A stretch of 64,000 bases of DNA. Origin: Comamonas resistens (lineage in GTDB: Bacteria > Pseudomonadota > Gammaproteobacteria > Burkholderiales > Burkholderiaceae_C). Positions 8,496-17,328 of the stretch are shown piece after piece. Position 1 is the first letter of the stretch. The number at the start of each line of letters is the position of its first letter. Below the pieces are notes generated by a model. That model was not told the DNA's origin. It searched no databases and saw only the letters and a program-made list of their open reading frames with translations. A program made the position numbers and the translations under genes. The DNA is taken from NCBI RefSeq assembly GCF_030064165.1, contig NZ_CP125947.1, positions 2,418,001-2,482,000 of the forward strand, written 5' to 3'.

Positions 8496-9767
8496 ATGAG
8501 CGACAGTCAAAAAACATCCTCCGCCGCAGCACCGGCTCCAGCGCCCGCATCCACATCGGCAGCGGCTTTGCCGCCTACACCCAAGAAAATCAAGCCCTCG
8601 CTGCGCAGCGTGCTCATCATGATGGTAGTGGCGCTGGCCGGCATCTTGCTGGTGCTGCGTGCCTGGAACCTCTGGCCCTTCAGCAACTCCGTCGTGACCA
8701 CCGACAACGCCTATGTGCGCGGTGCCGTCACCGTGCTGGCGCCCCAGGTCAACGGCTATGTGACCGAGGTGCTGGTCAAGGACTATGAACAGGTCAAGGC
8801 CGGCCAGCCCCTGGTGCGCATCGATAGCCGCACTTATGAAGCTGCCGTGGCCCAGGCCCAGGCCCAGCTGGCCAATGCCCAGGCGCAACTGGCCAATTCC
8901 GACCAGACCCAGGCCCAGAACCGCGCCACGCTGGGCGCCAGCCGAGCGGGTCTGGCGGCAGTGCAGGCCGAGGCCGAGCGCTCCCAGGCCGAGCTCAAGC
9001 GCGTGCAGGAACTGGCCGAGCGTGGCTCCGTGTCTCTGAACGAGCGCGACAAGGTGCGCGCCACCGCGCGCCTGGCCGCCACCAATGTGGCCAAGGCTCA
9101 GGCCGATATCGACATCAACCAGGAAAAGATCAAGGCCACGACCGTGGGCCGCGATTCGCTGAAGGCCCAGGTACAGATGGCCGAGGCCCAGCTGCGCCAG
9201 GCCCAGATCAATCTGGACAACACCGTGGTCCATGCGCCCAGCGACGGCCAGGTCAGCGAGGTTTCGGTGCGCAAGGGGCAGTATGTGGCGGCAGGCACCC
9301 AGCTCATGTATGTGGTGCCGCCCACTTTCTGGGTGGTGGCCAATTACAAGGAAACCCAGACCGCCCATGTGCAGATCGGCCAGGCCGTGAGCTTCAGCGT
9401 GGATGCGCTGGGCGGTACCCATCTCAAGGGTCATGTGCTGGAGATTGCACCGGCCACGGGTTCGGAGTTCAGCGTGCTCAAGGCCGATAACGCCACCGGC
9501 AATTTCACCAAGGTGGTGCAGCGCCTGCCCATCAAGATTGCCATTGACGAAGGCCAGCCCGAGGCTGCGCGCCTGCGCCCCGGCATGTCGGTTATCGTGC
9601 GCCTCGATACGGCGCAAAAAATAGAGCAGCCTGCGCAGTCACGCAAAGGGACAGAGGCCAATCTGGCTGAGGAACCAGCGGCTGCCATGGCACCGGCTGC
9701 CGCAGTATCGACTGCCGCAGTATCGACTGCCGCAGTATCGACCGCCGCAGAACAGGCCAAACCATGA
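8496..9767 (+). CDS. HlyD/EmrA-type membrane fusion protein
   Basis: Periplasmic adaptor of 423 residues. One N-terminal membrane segment (VLIMMVVALAGILLVL) is followed by the biotinyl-lipoyl half (VTTDNAYVRGAVTVLAPQVNGYV), a long alpha-helical hairpin full of A/Q heptads (AQAQAQLANAQAQLA ... QINLDNTVVHAPSDG) and the beta-barrel (VPPTFWVVANYKETQ). It links the MFS pump to the outer-membrane factor. The start ATG 8496 was chosen because it gives a normal N-terminus; the frame is open further upstream into the MFS gene. The C-terminal end carries a low-complexity AVST repeat encoded by a 15-bp tandem repeat. It overlaps the next gene by 4 bases. Confidence 0.93.
   Translation: MSDSQKTSSAAAPAPAPASTSAAALPPTPKKIKPSLRSVLIMMVVALAGILLVLRAWNLWPFSNSVVTTDNAYVRGAVTVLAPQVNGYVTEVLVKDYEQVKAGQPLVRIDSRTYEAAVAQAQAQLANAQAQLANSDQTQAQNRATLGASRAGLAAVQAEAERSQAELKRVQELAERGSVSLNERDKVRATARLAATNVAKAQADIDINQEKIKATTVGRDSLKAQVQMAEAQLRQAQINLDNTVVHAPSDGQVSEVSVRKGQYVAAGTQLMYVVPPTFWVVANYKETQTAHVQIGQAVSFSVDALGGTHLKGHVLEIAPATGSEFSVLKADNATGNFTKVVQRLPIKIAIDEGQPEAARLRPGMSVIVRLDTAQKIEQPAQSRKGTEANLAEEPAAAMAPAAAVSTAAVSTAAVSTAAEQAKP
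9702..9746 (+). repeat. Three tandem 15-bp copies at the end of the HlyD gene
   Basis: The unit GCAGTATCGACTGCC is repeated at 9702, 9717 and 9732; the third copy has one change (GACCGCC). Each copy encodes AVSTA, giving an AVSTAAVSTAAVSTAA-like tail. Copy number can change without breaking the frame. Confidence 0.9.
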
Positions 9768-11266
9768 AGCCGCGTATGAATGCCTGGATGCTGCGCATCG
9801 TGCCCCTGGCCGCAGCAATGCTGTTGACCGGCTGCAGCGTGCCCAGCCTGAGCCATGCACCAGATACTGCCCAGGCGGCAGTGCCAGAGCGCTGGAGCCA
9901 GCTCGTCGATAGCGGTGATGACGATGTGAAAGCCCCCGCCGTGCAGGCGCAATGGTGGCAAGCCTTTGGCGATGTACAGCTGAGCCGCTGGGTGGAGCTG
10001 GCACTGCAACGCAACAACGATGTGCTCACGGCCATGGCGCGTGTCGATGAAGCCAGAGCCAATCTGGACATGGCTGGCTCGGGCGCCATGCCCCAGGTAT
10101 CGCTGAGCGCACCGGGTTCGGCCAACCGCAGCCTGAGCGCAAGAACCGGGCAGATGGTGCATGTGCGTTCGGCCCAGCCGGTGCTGCAGGCCAGCTGGGA
10201 GCTGGATCTGTGGAATAGATTGGGCTCGTTGAGCCAGGCTGCACAGCAGCGCCTGCAGGCCAGCCAGGCCGATAACGACGCCGTGCGCTTGACGGTGGCT
10301 GCCACCACGGCTCAGGCTTATATCGGCCTGCGTTCCTTGCAGGCACAGCTGGCCGTGGCTCAGTTCACCGTCAAGTCGCGCGAAGATGCCGTGCGCCTGC
10401 TCGGTGATCAGGTACGCGTGGGCTATATCTCGCAGCTGCAGCTGAGTCAGGCACTGGCCGAGCTGGAAAGTGTCAGGCAATCGGTGCAGCAGCTGTCATT
10501 GGCGCAGGAGCGCCAGCGCATTGCACTTATGCAACTGGTGGGCGGTGTGGGCGACGAGCAGGCCCAGGCACTGATGCAGCGCACGCTGGACGGAGCCTCT
10601 TCGGTCATGCCCCGGCAACTGGGGACGCAGGTGCTCGATCGCATTGAACTGCCCCGCATGCCTGCAGCCGGCCTGCCTTCTGCCTTGCTGGAGCGCCGCC
10701 CCGATATTGCCCGTGCTCGTTTGCAACTGGCCGCCAGCGACAGCAATCTTGCGGCCCAGAGAGCGGCCTTCTTGCCCCAGGTCAGCCTCAGTGCCAATTT
10801 CGGCAGTCTGCTCATCAATGCGCTGGACTACAACCCCGCGCGGGTCTGGTCGCTGGGCGGCAGCATTCTGGCGCCGCTGTTCACCGGCGGGCGCCTGCAG
10901 GGGCAGTTCGATGCCGCGAGCGCCCAGCGCGATCAGGCGGCCTATGCCTATCGCGGCGTGGTCATCAAGGCCTTTGGCGATGTGGAAACCGCACTGGTCA
11001 GCACCCAGCAGCTGCAATCCCAATGGCAGCATGCCAGGCAGCGTGAAACAGTGCTGACGAGCACCCTGGGCTTTGCCAAGGACCGCTACGAAGCCGGTTA
11101 CGCCAGCTATCTGGAGGAACTCGATGCGCAGCGCAATCTGTTTGCCGCCCAGCAGGACGTGCTGCGCCTGCGCCAGAGCCAGCTGGAAAATGCCGTGGCG
11201 CTGTACCAGGCGCTGGGCGGGGGCTGGCAGCCGGGCGGGGAAGTCAATCCGGATTCCAAACCCTGA
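9764..11266 (+). CDS. Outer-membrane efflux lipoprotein (NodT/OprM family)
   Basis: Protein of 500 residues with a lipoprotein signal peptide ending in LLTGCS (lipobox LTGC, Cys near residue 24). Two repeated TolC-like halves are visible: WWQAFGDVQLSRWVELALQRNNDVLTAMARVDEARANL and the later LLERRPDIARARLQLAASDSNLAAQRAAFLPQVSLSANFG, which is the typical NodT signature. It forms the outer-membrane channel of the tripartite exporter. Its ATG overlaps the hlyD stop (ATGA), indicating translational coupling. It ends the operon; no clear terminator follows in the 55-base gap to the convergent neighbour. Confidence 0.95.
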   Translation: MKPRMNAWMLRIVPLAAAMLLTGCSVPSLSHAPDTAQAAVPERWSQLVDSGDDDVKAPAVQAQWWQAFGDVQLSRWVELALQRNNDVLTAMARVDEARANLDMAGSGAMPQVSLSAPGSANRSLSARTGQMVHVRSAQPVLQASWELDLWNRLGSLSQAAQQRLQASQADNDAVRLTVAATTAQAYIGLRSLQAQLAVAQFTVKSREDAVRLLGDQVRVGYISQLQLSQALAELESVRQSVQQLSLAQERQRIALMQLVGGVGDEQAQALMQRTLDGASSVMPRQLGTQVLDRIELPRMPAAGLPSALLERRPDIARARLQLAASDSNLAAQRAAFLPQVSLSANFGSLLINALDYNPARVWSLGGSILAPLFTGGRLQGQFDAASAQRDQAAYAYRGVVIKAFGDVETALVSTQQLQSQWQHARQRETVLTSTLGFAKDRYEAGYASYLEELDAQRNLFAAQQDVLRLRQSQLENAVALYQALGGGWQPGGEVNPDSKP

Positions 11267-11321
11267 AGCCTTGCGTAAAGCTCCTGAAAAATGAGCTGCC
11301 GGCGCATATTGGCAATGGATT

Positions 11322-12059
11322 TCAAGGCATCTTGAAGTAATACCAGAGGCCGATGGTCCCGAGTACCAGTACCAGCAGCCACAGAAACCAGCCTTGACCT
11401 CTGGGCACTTCGCCCGGCGATGGTGTTCCAGGTTGGAAGCTGCTGGGTGCGCTGGCCCGCACCGATTGCCGCTGCAGGTTCTGCCAGTCCAGCGCAATGC
11501 CGTCCATCGCTGCGTCGATATGGTCCTTGGCCTGAGCCAGCCCCAGGCCCGTGGCCTCGCGCAGCAGCTTGATGGCCTCGACCTTGCTGCCGCGCGCCAT
11601 GGCATCTTCCACCTTGGCTCTGACCTCCGCGGGTACCGCGGCGGCGCCGGACATCAGCATCTCTATCGCTTCGGCATGGTCGCCACTCACGGTGACGGAG
11701 CTGGTGGTCTTGCCATTGATGGTGGTGCTGCGGGTCTTGATGGAGGTGAAGGAGCTACCTCCCGAGGCATTGGCCTGGTTCAGCTGATCCAGCAGCTGTG
11801 TGGCGTCCTTCATGCCCAGCTTTTCCAATTGTTCGCGCAGCTGCTGCATGGCTTCGGTCTGGGCGTGATCCGATGCTTCGGACTGGATAAAGCCCGGCTC
11901 ATCGCTGGCCTCCAGCAGGTCCTTGGCTTCTTTCAGGCCCAGCCCGCATTGCTCGCGCAGCTGTTTGATGGCTTCGATCTTGTGGCCGCTTTGCCAGTGT
12001 TTGAGTATCTCTGGCGGAATCTGTGTGGGCATGGGCTGCACTTTCTCTGTGTGACGCAT
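11322..12059 (-). CDS. Tail-anchored protein with two L7/L12 C-terminal-like modules
   Basis: The 245-residue protein holds two copies of the ribosomal L7/L12 C-terminal helix pattern: KIEAIKQLREQCGLGLKEAKDLLE (residues 27-50) and KVEAIKLLREATGLGLAQAKDHID (159-182). They are joined by an S/T-rich linker, and the protein ends in one membrane segment (WFLWLLVLVLGTIGLWYYF, 223-241). That predicts a cytosolic protein anchored by its tail to the inner membrane. The function is unknown. An alternative start at 12032 (MPTQIPPEI) is equally plausible. It lies 11 bases downstream of the DUF1963 gene on the same strand, probably one operon. Confidence 0.85.
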   Translation of the reverse strand: MRHTEKVQPMPTQIPPEILKHWQSGHKIEAIKQLREQCGLGLKEAKDLLEASDEPGFIQSEASDHAQTEAMQQLREQLEKLGMKDATQLLDQLNQANASGGSSFTSIKTRSTTINGKTTSSVTVSGDHAEAIEMLMSGAAAVPAEVRAKVEDAMARGSKVEAIKLLREATGLGLAQAKDHIDAAMDGIALDWQNLQRQSVRASAPSSFQPGTPSPGEVPRGQGWFLWLLVLVLGTIGLWYYFKMP

Positions 12060-12070
12060 GAACTCCGGCT

Positions 12071-12835
12071 TCAGCCGCAGTCCACCTGCAGGCGGCTGAA
12101 GTCATTGGCGCGCAGCTTGTCATCCTCGATAAAGGCCATGAGCCGCGCACCGTCCTGCCAGCACCAGTTGAACTCTTGGTGCGATTGCAGCGTCAGCAGC
12201 GAGCGCCAGTGCGAGCTGCTCGGATATTCCTCCAGATCAGGCGTGGGGTCGTAGCCCAGGCTGTCCCAGGAGGGGCGCCCCAGCAGATAGTCGCGCGGCA
12301 GATCGCCGTTTTCTTCGAGTGCGCCAAACCAGTCATGGAGTTCGTCGAAATCCACGGGCCAGTCCTGGCGCAATTCTTCATGGCGAGGAAGGTCGATGCA
12401 GTTCTCGAATTGCAACGCAAGGCTGTCCGTGACCCAGCGGTGGGGGGCCTGGATTTCATGCATATCGCCAATGTCCGGCCAGTAGAAAGCCTTGAGGTAG
12501 TCCTCGTCGCGCCAGAATATGGCGTCGTCCTCGTCAAAGCCGTAGAACAGCGACAGCAGGCCGCTGCCGGGCAGCCCTGCCGGCCGATCCGGGCCCTCGG
12601 GCAGGTCGGCAAAGTTGATCTGCCCAACAAACAGATAGTGGCCGTCCGGGTGCTCGGGCCAGGCAAAGCCTGCAGGCACCATGGGCTGACCACCGAAGCG
12701 GCTTTGCAAGGCCTCGCCCCCGGCCTTGCCCAGCCGAATGGCAACGGTTGGCTGGGCCAGATTCAGGAAATACGGTTTGTGGGCCTGCAGCAGGGGGGAG
12801 GCATCCAGGTGCTTTTCCAGTGTTTTGAGGTCCAT
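12071..12835 (-). CDS. DUF1963 (YwqG-like) protein
   Basis: About 254 residues from the ATG at 12835 (MDLKTLEKHLDASPLLQ). The pattern SRFGGQPMVPAGFAWPEHPDGHYLFVGQINFADLP, followed by LPGSGLLSLFYGFDEDDAIFW and a C-terminal HWRSLLTLQSHQEFNWCWQDGARLMAFIEDDKL, is the typical YwqG/DUF1963 architecture (a predicted beta-rich cytosolic protein of unknown function, often in polymorphic-toxin immunity surveys). The frame is open up to 12919 but the longer N-terminus does not match the family. Followed by the L7/L12-like gene. Confidence 0.85.
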   Translation of the reverse strand: MDLKTLEKHLDASPLLQAHKPYFLNLAQPTVAIRLGKAGGEALQSRFGGQPMVPAGFAWPEHPDGHYLFVGQINFADLPEGPDRPAGLPGSGLLSLFYGFDEDDAIFWRDEDYLKAFYWPDIGDMHEIQAPHRWVTDSLALQFENCIDLPRHEELRQDWPVDFDELHDWFGALEENGDLPRDYLLGRPSWDSLGYDPTPDLEEYPSSSHWRSLLTLQSHQEFNWCWQDGARLMAFIEDDKLRANDFSRLQVDCG

Positions 12836-12965
12836 GAAGCTTTGGGCAGTGGAATTGCAGGCCATTCTGGCCCAGACGGCAGCTAGGCCTTGGCGGATGC
12901 CGTCTGCCAGATGCAACAAATCGTCTGCCTATGGCTGTCCCCTTATTGCTCTGTCTATAGAAAAT

Positions 12966-13748
12966 TCATAGCTGCATGCGCAGATAGTCAGTGGATTTGA
13001 GACGGAATCGGCTCAAAATTTCCGAGGGCTGGCCAAGCGACACCGACATCTGGTGATCAAGCTGATCGGTCCAGGCCCGATAGGTACGCAAAGCCATGGC
13101 ATGCAGCTGGGCGACGCGCGGCTGCAACTGGGCCAGAATCTGCGTCTCGCTTTGCACCGCGGGGCCGCTGGCCCGCTGAAGTTCGCTTCGGCCTTCGCTA
13201 CACCACTGGCGCACGCTGGCTTCGGTGACTTCCAGGTGGCCCTGAAACGCCCAGTGGCGGCCACGGACAAAGCCCTTGTTCAGGCAGTGCTGAGCGTACA
13301 TGGTGCGGCTGGCGCCTTGCGGGATTTCAAAGGTGTCGTAGTGCCAGTTGAAAAGAGTGGCTTGTGCGGGCAAATCCATCAGTTGCTGGGCGCGGGAGGT
13401 GATCCGGACCTCACTCCAGCCGATATTGGGGCAGGGGTTGCGCCAGACGCGCGCACCCATGGCGCGGGCCAGCATTTGTGCGCCAAAGCAGTGGCCGAGC
13501 ACGGGCACATCGTGCTGCAGCGCGCTTTGCAGCAGGCAGCGTTCGTTCTCGATCCAGCGCAGCTGTTCATTGGCGCAGTGATTGCTGCCCAACACGATGA
13601 TGCCGCGGTAGTCGCGGGCATTGGCCGGGGCCGAGCCTTGGGCACAAGGGTCCAGCAGCACATGAGGGATGTCTTGCTGGCGCAGGTGATCGAGCAGAAT
13701 GCCCGGGCCTTGCGCGGCTTCATGCTGGAGGATGGCGACTGGTTTCAT
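12966..13748 (-). CDS. Class I glutamine amidotransferase-like protein
   Basis: Protein of 260 residues with the GATase triad region: the nucleophile elbow VLGHCFGAQMLARAMG (Cys near residue 87) and a later HLEVTEASV, where the family's histidine/glutamate pair sits (GHLEVTE). A stand-alone GATase1 of this kind resembles the GuaA-like hydrolases annotated as type 1 glutamine amidotransferase; the substrate is unknown. The final codons overlap a dispersed AGCTGCATGCGC half-element, so the C-terminal LRMQL is encoded by repeat DNA. Same strand as the DUF1963 gene downstream, 130 bases away. Confidence 0.88.
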   Translation of the reverse strand: MKPVAILQHEAAQGPGILLDHLRQQDIPHVLLDPCAQGSAPANARDYRGIIVLGSNHCANEQLRWIENERCLLQSALQHDVPVLGHCFGAQMLARAMGARVWRNPCPNIGWSEVRITSRAQQLMDLPAQATLFNWHYDTFEIPQGASRTMYAQHCLNKGFVRGRHWAFQGHLEVTEASVRQWCSEGRSELQRASGPAVQSETQILAQLQPRVAQLHAMALRTYRAWTDQLDHQMSVSLGQPSEILSRFRLKSTDYLRMQL

Positions 13749-13905
13749 AGAGCAGGCCTGTGCGGGCAGGCCGTTGGTTCAGAGGCCTTCACTCTAGGTT
13801 GGCGCTGCTCAAGCCCGTGTATGGAACGCGGTGATCGCCATCAAGTCGGTATCAAGCTGAAATTCAGCCTGGGGCTTCATGCTTTTGCCAATGCGCCCGG
13901 CCCTC

Positions 13906-13925
13906 ATGCCAGAATGGGCTGGCAT
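13906..13925. promoter_or_regulatory. Short inverted repeat upstream of kup
   Basis: ATGCCAG and CTGGCAT, 7-bp arms with a 6-base loop, end 20 bases before the kup ATG. It could be a leader hairpin or an operator; nothing more can be said. Confidence 0.35.
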
Positions 13926-13945
13926 TACAGATCAAATACCAACTC

Positions 13946-15844
13946 ATGCACCAGATCCATGAAGAAAAGTCCGGCCACGGCAGTACCCAGTCCGCGTTGA
14001 CATTGGCGGCCCTGGGCGTGGTGTTCGGGGATATAGGCACCAGTCCGCTCTATGCCTTCAAGGAGGCTTTCACCGGCGGCCACGGGCTGTCAGTATCGCC
14101 AGAGAACGTGCTGGCGGCGCTGTCCGCCTTGCTCTGGGCGGTGATCGTGATCGTGGCCATCAAATATGTCTGGGTGGTGCTCAGCCATGACAACGACGGC
14201 GAAGGCGGCGTGCTGGCGCTGACGGCACTGGCCCACCGCGTGATGGGTGATAGTTCACGCCGTTCGCGCTTTGTGGTGGGGGCGGGCGTGTTTGCCGCCG
14301 CGCTGTTCTATGGCGACGCCATCATCACGCCGGCGATTTCCGTGCTCTCGGCCGTCGAGGGCATGAGCATCGCCACGCCGCAGTTCGAGCATTTCATCGT
14401 ACCCATCACCATAGGTATTCTGATCGGGCTTTTCTCCATCCAGATGAAAGGCACGAGTGTGGTCGGCAAGCTGTTCGGCCCGGTCACCATCGTCTGGTTT
14501 GTAGCCATTGCCTGGGTGGGGGTGAGCAGTATTGCGCAGACTCCCATGGTGTTGCAGGCCGTGAACCCGCTGCATGCGCTGCGTTTCGCCGTGGAGCATA
14601 CGGACAAGGCCTTCTTCCTGTTGTCTGCCGTGTTTCTGGCCATGACCGGAGCCGAGGCCCTGTATGCCGACATGGGCCACTTTGGCAGCCGCGCCGTGCG
14701 CATTGGCTGGTACGGGTTGGTGTTTCCGGCGCTGATGCTCAATTACTTCGGTCAGGGTGCGCTGCTGCTGCGCAATGCCGAGGCAGCCAGCAATCCCTTT
14801 TTCTTGCTGGCCTCGCCGTCCTGGCTGCTGATCTTTGTGGTGCTGGCCACGGCGGCAACAGTGATTGCCTCGCAAGCCACCATCTCGGGCGCGTATTCCA
14901 TGACGCTGCAGGCCAGCCGCCTTGGCTATCTGCCCCGCGTGCGCGTGCTGCACACCTCGGACAAGGAGCAAGGCCAGATCTATATTCCCAGCGTGAACTG
15001 GTTGATGCTGCTGGCCGTGATTGCGCTGGTGCTGGCCTTCAAATCCTCGGGGGCTCTGGCGGCGGCCTACGGCATCGCGGTCTCGGGCACCATGCTGATT
15101 ACCACCATGCTGGTGGCTTTTGTGGTCTATCTGGGGCGCAGGCCCTTCAGGCGGGTGACCCTGGGGGCGCTGGCCTGTTTTGCGCTGCTGGAGATCGGCT
15201 TTTTCGTCTCCAACCTGACCAAGCTGGAGCAGGGCGGCTGGTTCCCGCTGACCATGGGCGGCCTGATCTTCACGGCTTTGGTGACCTGGCGCGATGGCAC
15301 GCAACTGGTGGCGGAACACCGCCGGAGGCTGGACATTCCCATGGAGGACTTCATGAGTTCGCCCATGAAGGGCGTGCCCGTGGTCTCAGGCACGGCCGTC
15401 TATCTGACGTCCGATCTCAAGCTGGTGCCCAATGCGCTGTTCCACAATCTCAAGCATTTCAAGGTCATGCACGAGCAGACCGTGTTTTTGCATGTGGTCA
15501 ACGAGAACACACCCTATGTGCAAGAGGCCCGGCGCCTGCAGCTGCAGCGCCTGTGCAGCGGGGTCTGGACGCTGGCCATGCACTTCGGCTTTCGCGAGCA
15601 ACCCAACATCCCGGAAGCTCTGAAGTTCATCCAGCCTGACGAAGAGGGCGAAACACCGGATCTGGACCCCATGAAGACCAGCTTCTTTGTGGCCCGCGTG
15701 CAGGTGGTGGATGGCCCCGGTGGCCTGTCGGCCTGGCGCTGCGCGCTGTTTGGCTGGATGACCCGCCAGTCGGCCAGCGCAGCCACCTATTACAAGCTGC
15801 CCGCCAACCAGGTGGTCGAACTGGGCACGCAAGTCGTGCTTTGA
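13946..15844 (+). CDS. kup: Low-affinity potassium transporter Kup
   Basis: Protein of 632 residues with the hallmark N-terminus LAALGVVFGDIGTSPLYAFKEAF, the YVWVVLSHDNDGEGGVLALTAL segment and a dozen hydrophobic helices, followed by a cytosolic C-terminal domain (FMSSPMKGVPVVSGTAVYLTSDLKLVPNALFHNLKHFKVMHEQTVFLHV), all diagnostic of the KUP/HAK/KT family. It imports K+ with protons. Full length for the family. Monocistronic, with a palindromic repeat just behind the stop. Confidence 0.97.
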   Translation: MHQIHEEKSGHGSTQSALTLAALGVVFGDIGTSPLYAFKEAFTGGHGLSVSPENVLAALSALLWAVIVIVAIKYVWVVLSHDNDGEGGVLALTALAHRVMGDSSRRSRFVVGAGVFAAALFYGDAIITPAISVLSAVEGMSIATPQFEHFIVPITIGILIGLFSIQMKGTSVVGKLFGPVTIVWFVAIAWVGVSSIAQTPMVLQAVNPLHALRFAVEHTDKAFFLLSAVFLAMTGAEALYADMGHFGSRAVRIGWYGLVFPALMLNYFGQGALLLRNAEAASNPFFLLASPSWLLIFVVLATAATVIASQATISGAYSMTLQASRLGYLPRVRVLHTSDKEQGQIYIPSVNWLMLLAVIALVLAFKSSGALAAAYGIAVSGTMLITTMLVAFVVYLGRRPFRRVTLGALACFALLEIGFFVSNLTKLEQGGWFPLTMGGLIFTALVTWRDGTQLVAEHRRRLDIPMEDFMSSPMKGVPVVSGTAVYLTSDLKLVPNALFHNLKHFKVMHEQTVFLHVVNENTPYVQEARRLQLQRLCSGVWTLAMHFGFREQPNIPEALKFIQPDEEGETPDLDPMKTSFFVARVQVVDGPGGLSAWRCALFGWMTRQSASAATYYKLPANQVVELGTQVVL

Positions 15845-15852
15845 TAGAAAAC

Positions 15853-15890
15853 AGCCTGTAGCCCTTTCAGGGAGTGCGCAGGCTGCTATC
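15853..15890. repeat. Dispersed palindromic element behind kup
   Basis: AGCCTG ... CAGGCT arms around TAGCCCTTTCAGGGAGTGCG, followed by GCTATCTTTT. It belongs to the dispersed intergenic family and, with the T-run, may work as a terminator for kup and for the convergent AhpD-like gene. Confidence 0.5.
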
Positions 15891-15916
15891 TTTTGATGAT
15901 TTTTGTGGTGCGTGGC

Positions 15917-16246
15917 TTATTCGCCCAGCGCATCCAGTGCACGGGCCGAATACACCATGGCCGCACCGGCGTTGAGAGCCACGGCCACGCCCAGGGCTTC
16001 GGCAATTTCTTCCCTGGTCGCGCCCGCTGCCTTGGCCGCCTTGGTATGCACGGCAATACAGCCGTCGCAACGCGTGGTCACGCCCACGGCAATGGCAATC
16101 AGCTCGCGTGTCTTGGCGTCCAGGTGGCCCGTCTTGCTGCCCGCGGAGGACAGGGCCTTGTAGCCTTCCATGGTGCCGGGCGAGAGCTTTGAGAATTCGC
16201 CCAGACGGCCAGCCAGTTCCTTGCGGTATTCGTTCCAGTCCAGCAT
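15917..16246 (-). CDS. AhpD-like carboxymuconolactone decarboxylase family protein
   Basis: Protein of 109 residues with LDAKTRELIAIAVGVTTRCDGCIAVHTKAAKAAGATREEIAEALGVAVALNAG. The CxxC-H signature (CDGCIAVH) is the catalytic site of the AhpD-like peroxidase/disulfide-reductase branch, so a thiol-dependent redox role is likely. It is divergent from an AraC-type regulator with 91 bases between the starts; regulation by that neighbour is a reasonable inference. Confidence 0.93.
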   Translation of the reverse strand: MLDWNEYRKELAGRLGEFSKLSPGTMEGYKALSSAGSKTGHLDAKTRELIAIAVGVTTRCDGCIAVHTKAAKAAGATREEIAEALGVAVALNAGAAMVYSARALDALGE

Positions 16247-16315
16247 GCGATGCTCCTTGTGTTGAAGAGCCTCATTGTGTTGCGTGGCTCTGAATCATTC
16301 AATGCGAGATTTGCT

Positions 16316-16333
16316 CGAATTTTTTAGAATTCG
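16316..16333. promoter_or_regulatory. Inverted repeat between the AhpD-like gene and araC
   Basis: CGAATT and AATTCG arms separated by six bases (TTTTAG), placed just before the AraC start and within the shared divergent promoter region. Candidate regulator site, weak evidence. Confidence 0.3.
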
Positions 16334-16337
16334 TCTC

Positions 16338-17288
16338 ATGGATGCTTTGAGTCGCCTTCTTCAGCTGGCCCAGGTGCAGGTGCTGATCGATGTGCGCTGC
16401 CTGCTGGGCGGAGGCTTTGTGCTACCGCATGCGCAACTGCGGCAGGAAGCGGTTTTTCACCATGTGCTGGCGGGGCAGTGCCGCCTTCAATTGCCGGGGC
16501 GGGAGCTGCAGCTTCAGACCGGCGACTTCGTGCTGCTGCCTCTGGGTGGCGAGCATGCGCTGCGCTCTGCCTTGCCCATTCGCTCGGCAACTCTGCGGAT
16601 GCAGGAGCCTGTCATGCAGACAGAGCTTGCGCTGCCGTTGAAGACCAATGTGCAGGTGCAAAGCGATGCCTCGGTCGAGCTGCTATGCGGGCGCTTTCGC
16701 TACGCTCAAGGGGCAGGGCAGTTGCTGACCGGCTGGCTGCCCGAAGTGCTGCATGTCAACCTCGGGGCGGTGGCGCCAGACTCCGGTTTGCCGGTGCTGC
16801 TGCAATGGCTGCGCGCGGAGGCGCAGGGCGCTTCCAGACCCGGCGCTCATGCGGTGATCGACGGTCTGGGCCAGGCTTTGCTGGCGCTGGCCTTGAGGGC
16901 GGCGCCGCAGTCGCCGTTGCCTGCTGGTCTGCTGCCGCTGCTGGCCGATGCGCGGCTGGCTGCATCGATGCGCGCCGTTCTCGATGCGCCTGGCCGGAGC
17001 TGGACCATAGAGAAACTGGCCAGCATGGCTGCCATGTCGCGCGCCACCTATGCGCGCCGCTTTCAGGCCTTGGCGGGTTGTGGCGTGGCCGAGTTCGTGC
17101 TGCGCCTGCGCATCATGCAGGCCTGTGCCTGGCTTGCCGAGGGGCAGAGCATTGCGGGTGTGGCCGAGGCCGTGGGCTATGGCTCGGAAGCGGCGTTTGT
17201 CACGGCCTTCAAGCGCGTGACGGGGCAGACCCCGGCGCGCTGGCGCAGAGCTGACAGCCAGGCCCCGTTTGTACAGCAACAAGTCTGA
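16338..17288 (+). CDS. AraC family regulator (cupin_6 type)
   Basis: Protein of 316 residues. The N-terminal part (DALSRLLQLAQVQVLIDVRCLLGGGF ... HHVLAGQCRLQLPGRELQLQTGDFVLLPLGGEHAL) is the cupin domain found in AraC regulators that control neighbouring oxidoreductases. The C-terminal part carries two helix-turn-helix units (WTIEKLASMAAMSRATYARRFQAL and SIAGVAEAVGYGSEAAFVTAFKRVTGQTPARWR). I start at 16338, where the protein begins as in relatives. Divergent from the AhpD-like gene, its probable target. Confidence 0.93.
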   Translation: MDALSRLLQLAQVQVLIDVRCLLGGGFVLPHAQLRQEAVFHHVLAGQCRLQLPGRELQLQTGDFVLLPLGGEHALRSALPIRSATLRMQEPVMQTELALPLKTNVQVQSDASVELLCGRFRYAQGAGQLLTGWLPEVLHVNLGAVAPDSGLPVLLQWLRAEAQGASRPGAHAVIDGLGQALLALALRAAPQSPLPAGLLPLLADARLAASMRAVLDAPGRSWTIEKLASMAAMSRATYARRFQALAGCGVAEFVLRLRIMQACAWLAEGQSIAGVAEAVGYGSEAAFVTAFKRVTGQTPARWRRADSQAPFVQQQV

Positions 17289-17328
17289 CGGGTATTACGA
17301 TGCAAGGCTTCTTTGGGGAACAGGCACC

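Noticed and set aside
6002..8497. Open frame of 831 codons on the minus strand opposite the MFS gene
   Set aside because: His/Gln/Arg-rich translation typical of antisense shadows; the plus-strand transporter is clear.
14255..15319. Open frame of 354 codons on the minus strand opposite kup
   Set aside because: Shadow of kup; no family features.
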